Shown: positions 49,641 to 58,883 of the stretch, one piece after another | Numbering within the stretch: position 1 is the stretch's first letter | Layout: each line of letters opens with the position of its first letter | Source: Erythrobacter fulvus | GTDB taxonomy: Bacteria > Pseudomonadota > Alphaproteobacteria > Sphingomonadales > Sphingomonadaceae | Direction of reading: 5' to 3' | NCBI RefSeq assembly: GCF_028595285.1 | Contig: NZ_JAQQXQ010000002.1 | Location: forward strand, 248,001 to 312,000 | DNA: 64,000 nt | The notes under the pieces: model-generated | The model's database searches: none | Told to the model about the DNA's origin: nothing | What the model saw: the letters and a program-made list of their open reading frames with translations, nothing else | Made by a program: the position numbers and the translations under genes

Positions 49641-52121
49641 ATGAAGATGATGCGCCGTATGCGCCTGGGGGCGATTCTGTTTGCCCTGTCCGCACCGCTC
49701 GCGCCGCTCGGCGCGCAGCCTGCGCCAGAGGAGATTGTCGCTCCGGGGGGAGAAGCCGGGCTGCTGCCGGTGCGCACGGAGGCTGCAAAGGGCCGGATCC
49801 TGCTGACCCTGCCTGCTCCGGCCGAAGACGGCGTGGCGCTGCGCGTGCTTTACAGCACCGCGCTCAAGACCGGGCTCGGTTCGGCCCCGCTGGTGCTTGA
49901 TCGCGGACGGATCGGGAATACCCAGCTGCTCGCCTTCCGCCGCATCGGCGGCAAGATCGCGGTGCAGTTTGAAAACCCCCGCTTCCGGGCGACCGCCGGC
50001 GACGCGGCGCAGCAGCAGGCGGTGGCGAGCGATTTCGGGATCTCGACCATGTGGATCACCGATATCGCCGAAACGCTGGACGACGGACGGATGGTGATCG
50101 ACATCGCGCCGTTTCTTGCGATGGATACGCTGGGGATCGCCGGCTCGCTCAATCTCGATCAGGATTCCTTCGGTATCGGCACGTCGAGCGCAATCGGCGG
50201 CAAGGGCTTCCGGCTGGACGACAAGCTCAGCCTTGCCGATCCCGCTTCGGTGAAGCTGTTTCCCGACAATCTCGAAGTGGATGCTGTACAGACCTTCGTT
50301 TCCGACAAGCCGGGTGCCGAAGTCGAGAACATCGTGCCCGAACCCAAAAAGCTCACCCTCACGGTGCACCACAGCTTCGTGCGCCTGCCCGAACCGGGCT
50401 TCGAGCCGCGCGTCTTCGATCCGCGACTGGGCGGGTTCGCAACGCAAGTGGTGGACTTTTCCGCCCCGCTCGGCGCGCCGGTGGTCTATGATCTCGCCAA
50501 TCGCTTCCGGCTGGAGAAGGTAGACCCTTCCGCCCCGCGCTCGCGGGTGAAGAAGCCGATTGTCTATTATCTTGATCGCAATACCCCCGAACCGATCCGC
50601 TCTGCGTTGATCGAAGGGATCGGCTGGTGGGGCGATGCCTTCGATGCGGCAGGCTATATCGATGCCTTCCGGGTGGAGATGCTGCCCGAAGGGGCTGATC
50701 CGCTCGACGTGCGCTACAACATGGTCAACTGGGTCGACCGTGCGACGCGCGGCTGGGCCTATGGCCAGCAGATCGTCGATCCGCGCACCGGAGAGATCAT
50801 CAAGGGCATGGTGGTTCTGGGTTCGCTGCGCGCGCGGCAGGACATCCAGATATTCCAGGCCCTGGTGGGCGCGGGCGCGTTGAACAGCGGCGGGCCGAAC
50901 GATCCCGTCAAGGTCGCGCTTGACCGGCTGGCGCAGCTTGGCGCGCACGAAGTCGGCCACACACTGGGCTTTGCGCATAATTTTGCTGCAAGCACGCAGG
51001 ATCGGGCATCGGTGATGGACTATCCGCCGCCGCGCATCGGGCTGGTCGATGGCGCGCCCGACCTGTCGGACGCCTATGCCGAAGGCATCGGCGCGTGGGA
51101 CGTGGCGACGGTACGATGGCTGTATGGCGACGCGGACGAGGCGGAGACTGCCGAAGCCGCGGCACAGTTCCGGTACGGGCAGGACGACAATTCCCGCAGC
51201 GCCGACACCGCCTATGCCTGGGGCGGGCTGTGGGACGATGGCGCCGATCCGACCGCCGAACTGACGCGCATGATGGAAGTGCGCGCGGCGGCGCTTTCCC
51301 GCTTCGGGCTGGGCGCGCTCGCCCCCGGAGAGCCGGTGGCAAACTTGCGCCGCCGCTTCGTGCCGCTCTGGCTGCTCCACCGTTACCAGCTGGTCGCTGC
51401 GGCCAAGCAGATCGGCGGGGTCGATTTCACCTATGCCGTCAATGGCGGCGGGCGCGAGGCGGCGCAGCCGGTTGCCCCCGCAAGACAACGCGCGACGCTG
51501 GATGCTGTGCTGGCGACGTTGACGCCCGAGGCGCTGCGCGTGCCGCCCGCGCTCGTCCCGCTGCTGTCGGCGGCGCAGAACGGCACCAATGATCGCCAGT
51601 ACGAGACCGAGGTTTTCGCCACCGCCGGCGGGCCGGTGTTCGATCCGCTGGTCGCCGCCGATGCCGCCACCTCGCTGACCGTGCAGACCCTGCTCGCCCC
51701 GCGCCGGCTCGCGCGGCTGGTGGTGCAGCGTCATGGCGATCCTGCCGCACTGGGCGTGGGCGAAGTGCTCGACCGGCTGACGGACAGGGTGCTGGGCCGG
51801 ACCGGTGACGATCTCGGCCGCCGGATTGCCTATCGCACGCTTGCGACGATGGCGCAGGTTGCGCGGCGGGGGGATGCCACTCCGGAAGTCGCCGCCGCGC
51901 TCGACCAGAAGCTGGTCGACGTCGCCGCATTGCTGGCGAAGCGCAAGGCGAACGGGGCCGAACGGGCCTGGGCGCTCAGCCTTTCGCGCGCGCTGGGCGA
52001 TCCTGATGCCCGCGAAAAACTCGCCGCCAGCCTGCCGCGCATGGTCAGCGTGCCGCCGGGCGATCCGATCGGCGAGGATGACTGGATGAACCTTTCGAGC
52101 CTGCTTGCACCGGGCGAATGA
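49641..52121 (+). CDS. Secreted zinc metalloprotease (DUF5117-type, metzincin-like)
   Basis: 826 residues with signal peptide near [18 protein letters not shown]. The zinc site [12 protein letters not shown] near residue 436 matches HExxHxxGxxH, and a Met in SVMDYPPPR about 20 residues later forms the Met-turn. The long N-terminal beta-rich part and C-terminal helical part fit the family of large zinc-dependent metalloproteases of bacterial envelopes. ATG 49641 has GGGGG upstream. It reads in the same direction as the SLOG-like gene 108 bp before it and the M20 gene 26 bp after it. Confidence 0.85.
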   Translation: MKMMRRMRLGAILFALSAPLAPLGAQPAPEEIVAPGGEAGLLPVRTEAAKGRILLTLPAPAEDGVALRVLYSTALKTGLGSAPLVLDRGRIGNTQLLAFRRIGGKIAVQFENPRFRATAGDAAQQQAVASDFGISTMWITDIAETLDDGRMVIDIAPFLAMDTLGIAGSLNLDQDSFGIGTSSAIGGKGFRLDDKLSLADPASVKLFPDNLEVDAVQTFVSDKPGAEVENIVPEPKKLTLTVHHSFVRLPEPGFEPRVFDPRLGGFATQVVDFSAPLGAPVVYDLANRFRLEKVDPSAPRSRVKKPIVYYLDRNTPEPIRSALIEGIGWWGDAFDAAGYIDAFRVEMLPEGADPLDVRYNMVNWVDRATRGWAYGQQIVDPRTGEIIKGMVVLGSLRARQDIQIFQALVGAGALNSGGPNDPVKVALDRLAQLGAHEVGHTLGFAHNFAASTQDRASVMDYPPPRIGLVDGAPDLSDAYAEGIGAWDVATVRWLYGDADEAETAEAAAQFRYGQDDNSRSADTAYAWGGLWDDGADPTAELTRMMEVRAAALSRFGLGALAPGEPVANLRRRFVPLWLLHRYQLVAAAKQIGGVDFTYAVNGGGREAAQPVAPARQRATLDAVLATLTPEALRVPPALVPLLSAAQNGTNDRQYETEVFATAGGPVFDPLVAADAATSLTVQTLLAPRRLARLVVQRHGDPAALGVGEVLDRLTDRVLGRTGDDLGRRIAYRTLATMAQVARRGDATPEVAAALDQKLVDVAALLAKRKANGAERAWALSLSRALGDPDAREKLAASLPRMVSVPPGDPIGEDDWMNLSSLLAPGE

Positions 52122-52147
52122 CAGCGAAACACAGGGAGAATAGGCGC

Positions 52148-53572
52148 ATGGGCATGGCACGGACCGGAATTGCGCTGGCGCTCGCCGCCGCATTGGTGGC
52201 AACAGGCGGCGTGGCAGGCGCAAGTGATCGCGCGCCGCTGACGGCGGAGCAGCAGCAAGCACGCGACATCTATCGCGACATCATCGCCATCCGTACGGCG
52301 CGTGGGCAGGCGAAGACACCGGAAATGGTCGCCTATCTGGTCAGCCGGCTGAAGCAGGCGGGCTTTACCGATGCCGATATCATGGTGAGCGATTACGACA
52401 GTGCAGGCGAGCCGGTACAGGGGTTGATCGTGCGCTATGTCGCCGCCAACCCGGACGGGCGCAAGCCGATCGTACTGCTCGGCCATATGGACGTGGTCGA
52501 TGCGCTGGCGGAGGACTGGGTGCTTCCGCCTTTCACCCTGACCGAACAGGACGGCTATTTCTTCGGCCGCGGCACGATCGACAACAAATACGGCATCGCC
52601 AGCCTCGTCCACGCCTTCATCCGGCTGAAGCAGGAAGGCTGGAGCCCGCGCCGCGATCTCTATCTGGTGTTCTCGGGCGACGAGGAAACCGGCATGATTT
52701 CGACACAGGCGCAGGCCGATTATGTCGCGCGCGAGATTGACCCGGCCTATGTGCTCAATTCGGATGCGGGCGGGATCACGCTCGCGCCCGACAATACGCC
52801 GCTGGCGATGGCGGTGCAGGCGGCGGAAAAGACCTTCGCCACTTTCGAGCTGACGATCACCAACCCCGGCGGCCATTCCTCGCGCCCGCGCAGCGACAAC
52901 GCGATCTACGAATTGGCCGATGCCTTGCAGAAAATCGCCGCCTATCGCTTTCCGGTGCGCGCGAGCCCGCTGACCCGCTCGTTCCTTGGCGCGCTGGGGC
53001 AGATTACCCCGGGCGAACAGGGCGCGGCGATGCGCGCTTTCTCCGCCGATCCGACCGACGAAGCCGCGATTGCGGTGCTGCGCGCCAATCCCGAAACCGT
53101 GGGCACGCTTGGCACCACCTGCATCGCCACGATGCTGAGAGCGGGTCATGCCGAAAACGCCCTACCGCAATCGGCGACGGCGACGGTCAATTGCCGGATC
53201 TTCCCCGGTGAGGGTGCCGCCGAGACCGAGGCGGCGCTGCGGCAAGTGGTCGCGAACGAGGCGGTGCAGTTCAAAGTGCTGGCCGAAGTCACCGAAAGCC
53301 CCGTGTCCACCGTTCCGGACGAGGTCATGGCGGCGCTGCGCAAGACCATCGACGCGCGCTATCCGGGCCTGCCGATCCAGCCCTACATGGAATCGGGCGG
53401 GACCGACGGGAAGCATTACCGCGCGCGCGGCTATTCCACCGTCGCGGTTTCCGGCGCGGCCTACCGCCCGCAGGACATGTATGCCCACGGCCTTAACGAA
53501 CGGCTTTCGGTCGATGCCTTCTATGCAGGGCTGGACCACTGGCCCCGGCTGCTGAGGGAACTGGCCGACTAG
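52148..53572 (+). CDS. M20-family peptidase
   Basis: 474 residues. Signal peptide with GIALALAAALVATGGVAG. The dinuclear zinc site residues are clear: His and Asp in LLGHMDVVDA, Asp in GRGTIDNKYG, Glu-Glu in FSGDEETGMI and Asp in VLNSDAGG. The late GHSSRP segment belongs to the dimerisation domain of these hydrolases. The length and signal peptide indicate a periplasmic dipeptidase or amidohydrolase. ATG 52148 is preceded by GGAGA at 9 bp. It likely works with the metalloprotease upstream to finish peptide breakdown. Confidence 0.9.
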   Translation: MGMARTGIALALAAALVATGGVAGASDRAPLTAEQQQARDIYRDIIAIRTARGQAKTPEMVAYLVSRLKQAGFTDADIMVSDYDSAGEPVQGLIVRYVAANPDGRKPIVLLGHMDVVDALAEDWVLPPFTLTEQDGYFFGRGTIDNKYGIASLVHAFIRLKQEGWSPRRDLYLVFSGDEETGMISTQAQADYVAREIDPAYVLNSDAGGITLAPDNTPLAMAVQAAEKTFATFELTITNPGGHSSRPRSDNAIYELADALQKIAAYRFPVRASPLTRSFLGALGQITPGEQGAAMRAFSADPTDEAAIAVLRANPETVGTLGTTCIATMLRAGHAENALPQSATATVNCRIFPGEGAAETEAALRQVVANEAVQFKVLAEVTESPVSTVPDEVMAALRKTIDARYPGLPIQPYMESGGTDGKHYRARGYSTVAVSGAAYRPQDMYAHGLNERLSVDAFYAGLDHWPRLLRELAD

Positions 53573-53597
53573 CCGCAATTACGGCCGCGGGCAGGCG

Positions 53598-54500
53598 TCA
53601 GCCGGTCGCGCGTTCGGCCTTATCCTTGGCATTGGTGCCCTTGATCATCGCGCGCATCTGCTCCCATTCGGCATCGCCGAGCGCGTGGAGCACGGGGTAG
53701 AAGGTGCCGCCATTGGCCTGATAGCCCGCACCATCGATGGCGATGGTCTGGCCGTTCACATACTCCGCCCCCGGCCCCATCAGGAACACGGCCAGATTGG
53801 CGAGTTCGTGCATCTCGCCCGCGCGGCCCATGGGGTTGAGGTCGTTCTTTGAATTGCCGCCCTGCCCGCCGGGGGAGAGCCTTGCGCTCATGCCCTTGGT
53901 CGGAAAAAGACCCGGCGCAATGGCGTTGAACCGCAGGCCATAGCGGCCCCATTCGGTCGCCAGGCTCTGGGTCATGGCGTTGATCGCGGTCTTGGACATG
54001 GCCGAAGGCACCACAAAGGCGCTGCCCGACCATACCCAGGTGGTGAGGATGGACAGGAAGCTGGCCTTCTTCTTCTCCGCGATCAGCCGCTTGCCGATGT
54101 CGAGCGTGACGTAGAAGGTGCCGCGCATCACGATGTCGGCGATGGCGTTGAAGCCGTTCACCGACAGATCCTCGGTACGGCTGATGAAATTGCCTGCCGC
54201 ATTATTGACGACGCCCGTCAGCGCGCCGCCATCGGCCCAGATCGCATCGACCATCGCGTGGATCGCGTCCGGATCGCGGATGTCGCAGGCCATGCCGACG
54301 ATCTTGCCCCCGTGGAGAGCTGTCAGTTCGGCGGCGGTTTCATCAAGCTTGTTCTGTCGCCGCCCGCAGATGTAGACGGTCGCGCCGAGTTTCAGGAAAG
54401 CCTCGGCCATTTCGCGCCCCAGCCCGGTGCCGCCGCCGGTGACAAGAATGCGCTCACCCGCCATCAGCCCGTCGCGGAACATCAGCTTCGACACGTCCAT
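53598..54500 (-). CDS. SDR of the 2,4-dienoyl-CoA reductase type
   Basis: 300 residues. Cofactor loop TGGGTGLGREMA and NNAAGNFI mark the fold. The active-site stretch reads PSAMSKTAINAM, lacking the Tyr of YxxxK but keeping the Lys, as in 2,4-dienoyl-CoA reductases, which use other residues. The role would be reduction of unsaturated acyl-CoA during fatty-acid-like beta-oxidation. It is 11 bp from the acyl-CoA dehydrogenase gene and shares its operon. Confidence 0.82.
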   Translation of the reverse strand: MDVSKLMFRDGLMAGERILVTGGGTGLGREMAEAFLKLGATVYICGRRQNKLDETAAELTALHGGKIVGMACDIRDPDAIHAMVDAIWADGGALTGVVNNAAGNFISRTEDLSVNGFNAIADIVMRGTFYVTLDIGKRLIAEKKKASFLSILTTWVWSGSAFVVPSAMSKTAINAMTQSLATEWGRYGLRFNAIAPGLFPTKGMSARLSPGGQGGNSKNDLNPMGRAGEMHELANLAVFLMGPGAEYVNGQTIAIDGAGYQANGGTFYPVLHALGDAEWEQMRAMIKGTNAKDKAERATG

Positions 54501-54511
54501 GATCTGTCCTT

Positions 54512-55720
54512 TCAGAGACCGAGCACGGTCTTGGCGATGATGTTCTTCTGCACCTCGTCCGATCCGCCGAAGATCGTCGCGGCGCGGTTATTGAGGTAGC
54601 GGCCCATCGCCGTCTGCGCCATTTCGCTGCCGACCGGTTCGGGCGCCTCGTTGCCGTAAAGCGGGCGTTCCAGCGGCAGTTGCAGCGCGTCCGGGCCCAG
54701 CAGTTCGAGCCTCAGCACATCGACCTGCTGGCCGATATTCGAACCCAGCAGCTTGACCAGCGAGGTCTGCGGCCCCGGCGCACGGCCCTTGGCCAATTCG
54801 GCAAGGATGCGCAGCTCGGTAATCTCCAGCGCCTCGGCCTCCAGACGCACGCGGGCCAGCCGGTCGCGGAAGCGAGGATCATGCGCGATCGCGCCGTTGA
54901 CGCCCGAAGGCTGGGTCTGCGCCAATTGCTCCAGCCGGTCGATGCTCTGGAGCAGCCGCGGCGCGAAGCACGATCCGCCGCGTTCGTTTTCCAGCAGGAA
55001 CTTGGCGATGGTCCAGCCCTGGCCTTCCTCGCCGATGCGGTTTTCCGCCGGCGTCCGTGCATCGGTGAAGAACACCGCATTGACCTCATGATCGCCGGAC
55101 ATCGAATGGATCGGGGTTACTTCCACACCCGGCTGGTCCATCGGCACCAGCAGGAAGCTGATCCCGGCCTGCTTCTTCACCGTGGCATCGGTGCGCACGA
55201 GGGCAAAGATCCAGTCGGCATGATGCGCGTGGGTGGTCCAGATCTTCGATCCGTTGATGACATATTCGTCGCCGTCCAGCCGCGCGGTGGTTTTCAGGCT
55301 GGCAAGGTCCGATCCGCTGCCCGGTTCGGAATAGCCCTGGCACCAGTAATCATCGCCCGACAGGATGCCCGGCAGGAAACGCGCCTTCTGTTTGGGCGTG
55401 CCGAAATGGCAGATCACCGGGCCGACCAGACGCAGGCCCAGGATCGCGAGCGAGGGCGCCCCTGCCAGCGCGCATTCCTTTTCGAAGATGAATTTCTGCG
55501 TCGGGGTCCAGCCGGTGCCGCCGTCTTCCTTGGGCCAGTGGGGGGCAACCCAGCCCTTTTGATAAAGGATGCGGTGCCATTCCATCCCGATATCGGGCTC
55601 CACGAACACGCCGGGCGTGCGCCGCGCGCCGTCGCGCAGGCGTTCGGGCAGGTTGTCCTTCAGGAAAGCGCGCACTTCTTCCCGGAAGGCGATGTCCTGC
55701 GGCGAGAATTCCATGTCCAT
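54512..55720 (-). CDS. Acyl-CoA dehydrogenase (copy 1)
   Basis: 402 residues from ATG 55720. FAD-dependent introduction of a trans-2,3 double bond into acyl-CoA. Visible hallmarks are WCQGYSEPGSGSDLASL, VINGSKIWTTHAHHADW and NNRAATIFGGSDEVQKNIIA. The family's catalytic Glu position near the C-terminus is not certain here. It is paired in the cluster with a second, more diverged dehydrogenase at 58884, a pattern seen where two subunits form an alpha2beta2 enzyme for bulky substrates. Confidence 0.9.
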   Translation of the reverse strand: MDMEFSPQDIAFREEVRAFLKDNLPERLRDGARRTPGVFVEPDIGMEWHRILYQKGWVAPHWPKEDGGTGWTPTQKFIFEKECALAGAPSLAILGLRLVGPVICHFGTPKQKARFLPGILSGDDYWCQGYSEPGSGSDLASLKTTARLDGDEYVINGSKIWTTHAHHADWIFALVRTDATVKKQAGISFLLVPMDQPGVEVTPIHSMSGDHEVNAVFFTDARTPAENRIGEEGQGWTIAKFLLENERGGSCFAPRLLQSIDRLEQLAQTQPSGVNGAIAHDPRFRDRLARVRLEAEALEITELRILAELAKGRAPGPQTSLVKLLGSNIGQQVDVLRLELLGPDALQLPLERPLYGNEAPEPVGSEMAQTAMGRYLNNRAATIFGGSDEVQKNIIAKTVLGL

Positions 55721-55774
55721 GTCAGTCAGTCCCAATTCGATCCCGGCAGCTACGGCGCCCCGGCCGTATCAGCT

Positions 55775-56530
55775 TCAATTCCCGTCCCGCATCGCCCACG
55801 CGATCGTGCGCCGCAGAAGGTCGTAATAAACGTCGTAATTCCACGCGCACATTTCCTTGTGCGGGTAGAAATCGACCATGCCGGGCAAGTCGTAATGACC
55901 GCGGCAATGGCCCAGTGCGTTGTAAACGATCCGCCCCTCGCCGATATCCCTCGTATAAACGATAGGCACGGTGGTCTTGTCCCACTGGCTGTGGGTGAAG
56001 CCCGTCGCCTCGCCTTCGAAGGTGGTCTGCATCAGCGTGTCGATGGGCGCGGTGGTTTTGGAGAGGTAAAGCTCGTCCACCACCTCGAAATCCTCGATGC
56101 CCTTGGTGAGTTCGTGGTCCTTGTTGACCACCTCCACCGGGAACTTGTCGATCGGCGGGTGGGCGACGAATTGCGTGCCCAGCATTTCCATCACGTCGGG
56201 GCGATCATCCGGCGCATCGACCAGCCCGTTTTCGGTGAAGACAAGGATCGAATTGGTGCCGTGCAGCGCCATCCACTTGCCGCCCTTGGCCAGCCATTCG
56301 CGCAATTGCGCAGCCTGTTCGCGGGTCGGCATCAGATCGCAGGTATAGGTGATGAGGAAGCGGCATTGGTCGAGCCGCTCCAGCCCCGAATAATCCGCCG
56401 CCACGGTGGTGCGGATCTGCGGATGTTCGGCCAGCAGCTTGAGAATTTCGAGCCGCGGATAGTCGATGTCGTGATATTTCCCCGCAGCGATGAAATGCGC
56501 GTCGATGCGGGTGGCGGGTTGTTCTGCCAT
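55775..56530 (-). CDS. ThuA-like protein (copy 1)
   Basis: 251 residues. Flavodoxin/glutamine-amidotransferase-like fold of ThuA: LIT YTCDLMP segment, GGKWMALHGTNSI, VVNKDHELTKGIEDF and YNALGHCRGHYDL, with His residues in the usual places. ThuA proteins take part in trehalose and other carbohydrate metabolism, and similar ones appear in many catabolic clusters with no assigned step. A second ThuA gene is at 61694. Confidence 0.78.
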   Translation of the reverse strand: MAEQPATRIDAHFIAAGKYHDIDYPRLEILKLLAEHPQIRTTVAADYSGLERLDQCRFLITYTCDLMPTREQAAQLREWLAKGGKWMALHGTNSILVFTENGLVDAPDDRPDVMEMLGTQFVAHPPIDKFPVEVVNKDHELTKGIEDFEVVDELYLSKTTAPIDTLMQTTFEGEATGFTHSQWDKTTVPIVYTRDIGEGRIVYNALGHCRGHYDLPGMVDFYPHKEMCAWNYDVYYDLLRRTIAWAMRDGN

Positions 56531-56531
56531 G

Positions 56532-57302
56532 TCAGCTCCTGATGCTGCCGCCGCCGTCGACGGTGAAATCGCACCCCGTGGTGAAGCTGGCCTCGTCGCT
56601 GGCGAGGAACACCACCGCGCGGGCGACTTCTTCCGGCTCGCCGATGCGGTTCATCGGGTGGGTTGCGGCGAAATTGGTCTCGATATTCTCCGGCGTGTCG
56701 GCACCGGAGAACTTGTAACGGTTGTACATCGGGGTGCGGATCGCGCCGGGGTGGACCATGTTGGCGCGGATCGGCAGGCCGCGTTCAGCCAGATCGAGCG
56801 CGACGCTTTGCGTCAGCCCGCGCAGGCCCGCCTTGGACGCGCTATAGGCCGCCACGAAGGCCGCCGGACGCATCGCGATCATCGAACCGATATTGACGAT
56901 CGCGCATTTCTCGCCGCTTGCCTCCATCGCCGGAATCGCCGCGCGCATGCCGTAAAACGGGCCGTGCAGGTTGATGTCGATGGTGCGTTCCCACACGTCG
57001 AGCGCACCGTCAGGCACATTGCCCGGTTCGGAAATGCCCGCGATATTGCACAGCACGGTCAGCTTGCCGAAACGGCCGCGCGTGGCGGAAACGGCGGCTT
57101 CCCACTGGTGCAGATCGCGCACATCAAGCTGGCAGGCGTCGGCCCGCTCACCCAGTTCGGCGGCGAGTTCCTGCGCTTTTTCCAGCTGGATATCGCCCAG
57201 CATCACGCTGCCGCCTTCGGCAACGATCAGGCGCGCAACCGCCGCCCCGATCCCTTCCGCGCCGCCCGAAACCAGCGCGACCTTGCCTTCCATCCTGCTC
57301 AT
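56532..57302 (-). CDS. SDR family oxidoreductase
   Basis: 256 residues with complete SDR motifs: SGGAEGIGAAVA, NIAGIS, Ser in VNIGSMIA, YSASK with Tyr and Lys, and HPGAIRTPM. GCDFTVDGGGSIRS ends the protein as usual. It overlaps the thiolase gene by 4 bp (ATGA), so translation is coupled. It probably handles the 3-hydroxyacyl or ring alcohol step. Confidence 0.92.
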   Translation of the reverse strand: MSRMEGKVALVSGGAEGIGAAVARLIVAEGGSVMLGDIQLEKAQELAAELGERADACQLDVRDLHQWEAAVSATRGRFGKLTVLCNIAGISEPGNVPDGALDVWERTIDINLHGPFYGMRAAIPAMEASGEKCAIVNIGSMIAMRPAAFVAAYSASKAGLRGLTQSVALDLAERGLPIRANMVHPGAIRTPMYNRYKFSGADTPENIETNFAATHPMNRIGEPEEVARAVVFLASDEASFTTGCDFTVDGGGSIRS

Positions 57303-58450
57303 TCGCGCTCCAGAATCGCGACGCCCGACAGGCCCGGTGCGCCATAGACATGGGAATAGCCGAAGCGCGGTTTTCCGGGCACCTGTCGTTCGCCAGCGCG
57401 CTGGCGCAGTTGCTGGACGTTTTCATAGACCTGCCTCAAGCCCGAGGCGCCGATCGGCTCCCCGCAGGCGAGGCACCCGCCGTCGGTGTTGACCGGCAGC
57501 TTCCCGCCGATCTCGGTCCAGCCGTTCGCGAGCCATTCCTCCTGCTCGCCATCCTTGCAGAAGCCGTTTTCGGCCATGTGCATGATTTCGGCGCCGCTTT
57601 CGGTATCCTGCAGCTGGGCGACGGAGATGTCCTCAGGCCCGACGCCGGCTTTCTCGAATGCGGCCTGGCTGGCCAGCACGGTGGGCTTGCCGCCTTCTTC
57701 GATGCTGATGCCGGCCTGAAACACCTCGAAGGAATTGGGCGGGCGCGTCTTAACCGCAACCGCGCGGATCTTGACCCCGTCGGCGCCCAGTTCCTTCATC
57801 TTCTTTTCCGAAGCGAGGATCAGCGCAACGCCGCCTTCTGCCGGAGAGCAGAACATGTATTTGGTCAGCGGGTCGTTGATCATTGGCGCGTTCATGATCG
57901 TTTCCAGATCGACCGGGCTGCGCCGCCATGCATGGGGCGTGATGGTGCCGTTGCGGAAGGCTTTTTCCGCGACCCGGCCCAGCGTCGTGCGGCTGATGCC
58001 GTGCAGCTGCATATAGCGCTGGATCTTCAGCGCGAAGAACTGCGTGGTCAGCATCATACCGGTCTGGCCGTACCATTCGGGCAGGCCGTAATCGGACGGC
58101 TTGGCGTTGAAGGCACCGCGCGGGTGCTTGTCGAAGCCCACCGCCAGCGCGAGATCATACATCCCGCTGGCGATCGCCTGCTGCGACGCGGCGAGCGCGC
58201 TGCCGCCGGTGGCGCAGCCATTGGCGACATTGGTGAAGGGCAGGCTGGTCAGCCCCAGCTCGTTCACCATGATGTCGGCATTGCCTGCCGCCGCGCTGCC
58301 GCCATAGGCGCATTCGATATCGGGCCAGTCGAGCCCGGCATCCTTCAGCGCCTCGCGCACGGCATAGACACCCTGTTCGCGGCCTGACCGGCCGTCTGTG
58401 CGCCCGAAGGGATGGATGCCCGCTCCGATGATATAGACGTTCTCGCTCAT
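57299..58450 (-). CDS. Thiolase-family protein (SCP2/acetyl-CoA acetyltransferase type)
   Basis: 383 residues. NVANGCATGGSALAAS holds the nucleophilic Cys, and GGCLACGEPIGASGLRQVYE carries the second Cys and the GxPIGASG motif. HxxG-type residues near GYSHVYGAPG complete the set. This class splits beta-ketoacyl-CoA from bulky side chains and needs a DUF35 partner, which is encoded just upstream with a 4-bp overlap. Confidence 0.88.
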   Translation of the reverse strand: MSENVYIIGAGIHPFGRTDGRSGREQGVYAVREALKDAGLDWPDIECAYGGSAAAGNADIMVNELGLTSLPFTNVANGCATGGSALAASQQAIASGMYDLALAVGFDKHPRGAFNAKPSDYGLPEWYGQTGMMLTTQFFALKIQRYMQLHGISRTTLGRVAEKAFRNGTITPHAWRRSPVDLETIMNAPMINDPLTKYMFCSPAEGGVALILASEKKMKELGADGVKIRAVAVKTRPPNSFEVFQAGISIEEGGKPTVLASQAAFEKAGVGPEDISVAQLQDTESGAEIMHMAENGFCKDGEQEEWLANGWTEIGGKLPVNTDGGCLACGEPIGASGLRQVYENVQQLRQRAGERQVPGKPRFGYSHVYGAPGLSGVAILERE

Positions 58451-58872
58451 GCAGCTTTGCTCTCTTTTGCGGCGAGGGGACGGAAGGCGAAGGTGTCGTA
58501 GGTGGCGTTGAACGGCACCACGCAGAATTCGAGATCCATGCCGAGGTGCAGATCCTCAAGCCGCGCGTCGACGATGCGGCTTTCGACGATCACCTCGCCC
58601 GGCAGTTCGACATAGCCCAGCAGGAAGGGCTGGAAATCGGGCGGGCCTTCGCCGGGGCCGCTGCCCGGGCCTTCATAGGGTTCTTTGGGCAGGAAGCCCT
58701 GCGAGGTCCACGACCACAGCTTGCCGCGGCGCGACAGCTTGTAGGGCTCCACGCCCTCGGCCGCATCGCCGACCGGCATGGGGAAGACGATTTCGCCCGA
58801 AGGCAGACGCCCGCCCATCAGGTGCGGTTCCGGCCCGTCGCTCCACAGTTCCGGATCGATCTTCTGTCCCAT
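58447..58872 (-). CDS. DUF35 OB-fold protein, thiolase partner
   Basis: 141 residues. The OB-fold half is clear: YVELPGEVIVESRIVDAR, LGMDLEFCVVPFN. The N-terminal half should carry a rubredoxin-like zinc ribbon with four cysteines, but no Cys is present there; only one Cys exists in the whole protein. Such partners still support the thiolase in related pairs. Start at ATG 58872, 11 bp after the next acyl-CoA dehydrogenase stop. Confidence 0.78.
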   Translation of the reverse strand: MGQKIDPELWSDGPEPHLMGGRLPSGEIVFPMPVGDAAEGVEPYKLSRRGKLWSWTSQGFLPKEPYEGPGSGPGEGPPDFQPFLLGYVELPGEVIVESRIVDARLEDLHLGMDLEFCVVPFNATYDTFAFRPLAAKESKAA

Positions 58873-58883
58873 CCCTTCTCCCC

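Noticed and set aside
48480-52262. A 1260-codon open frame on the minus strand
   Set aside because: It lies opposite the SLOG-like and metalloprotease genes, has no family motifs and His/Arg-rich composition typical of antisense frames in GC-rich DNA.
54680-56542. A 620-codon plus-strand open frame
   Set aside because: Antisense to the acyl-CoA dehydrogenase and ThuA genes, whose motifs are clear; no ribosome-binding site or domain.
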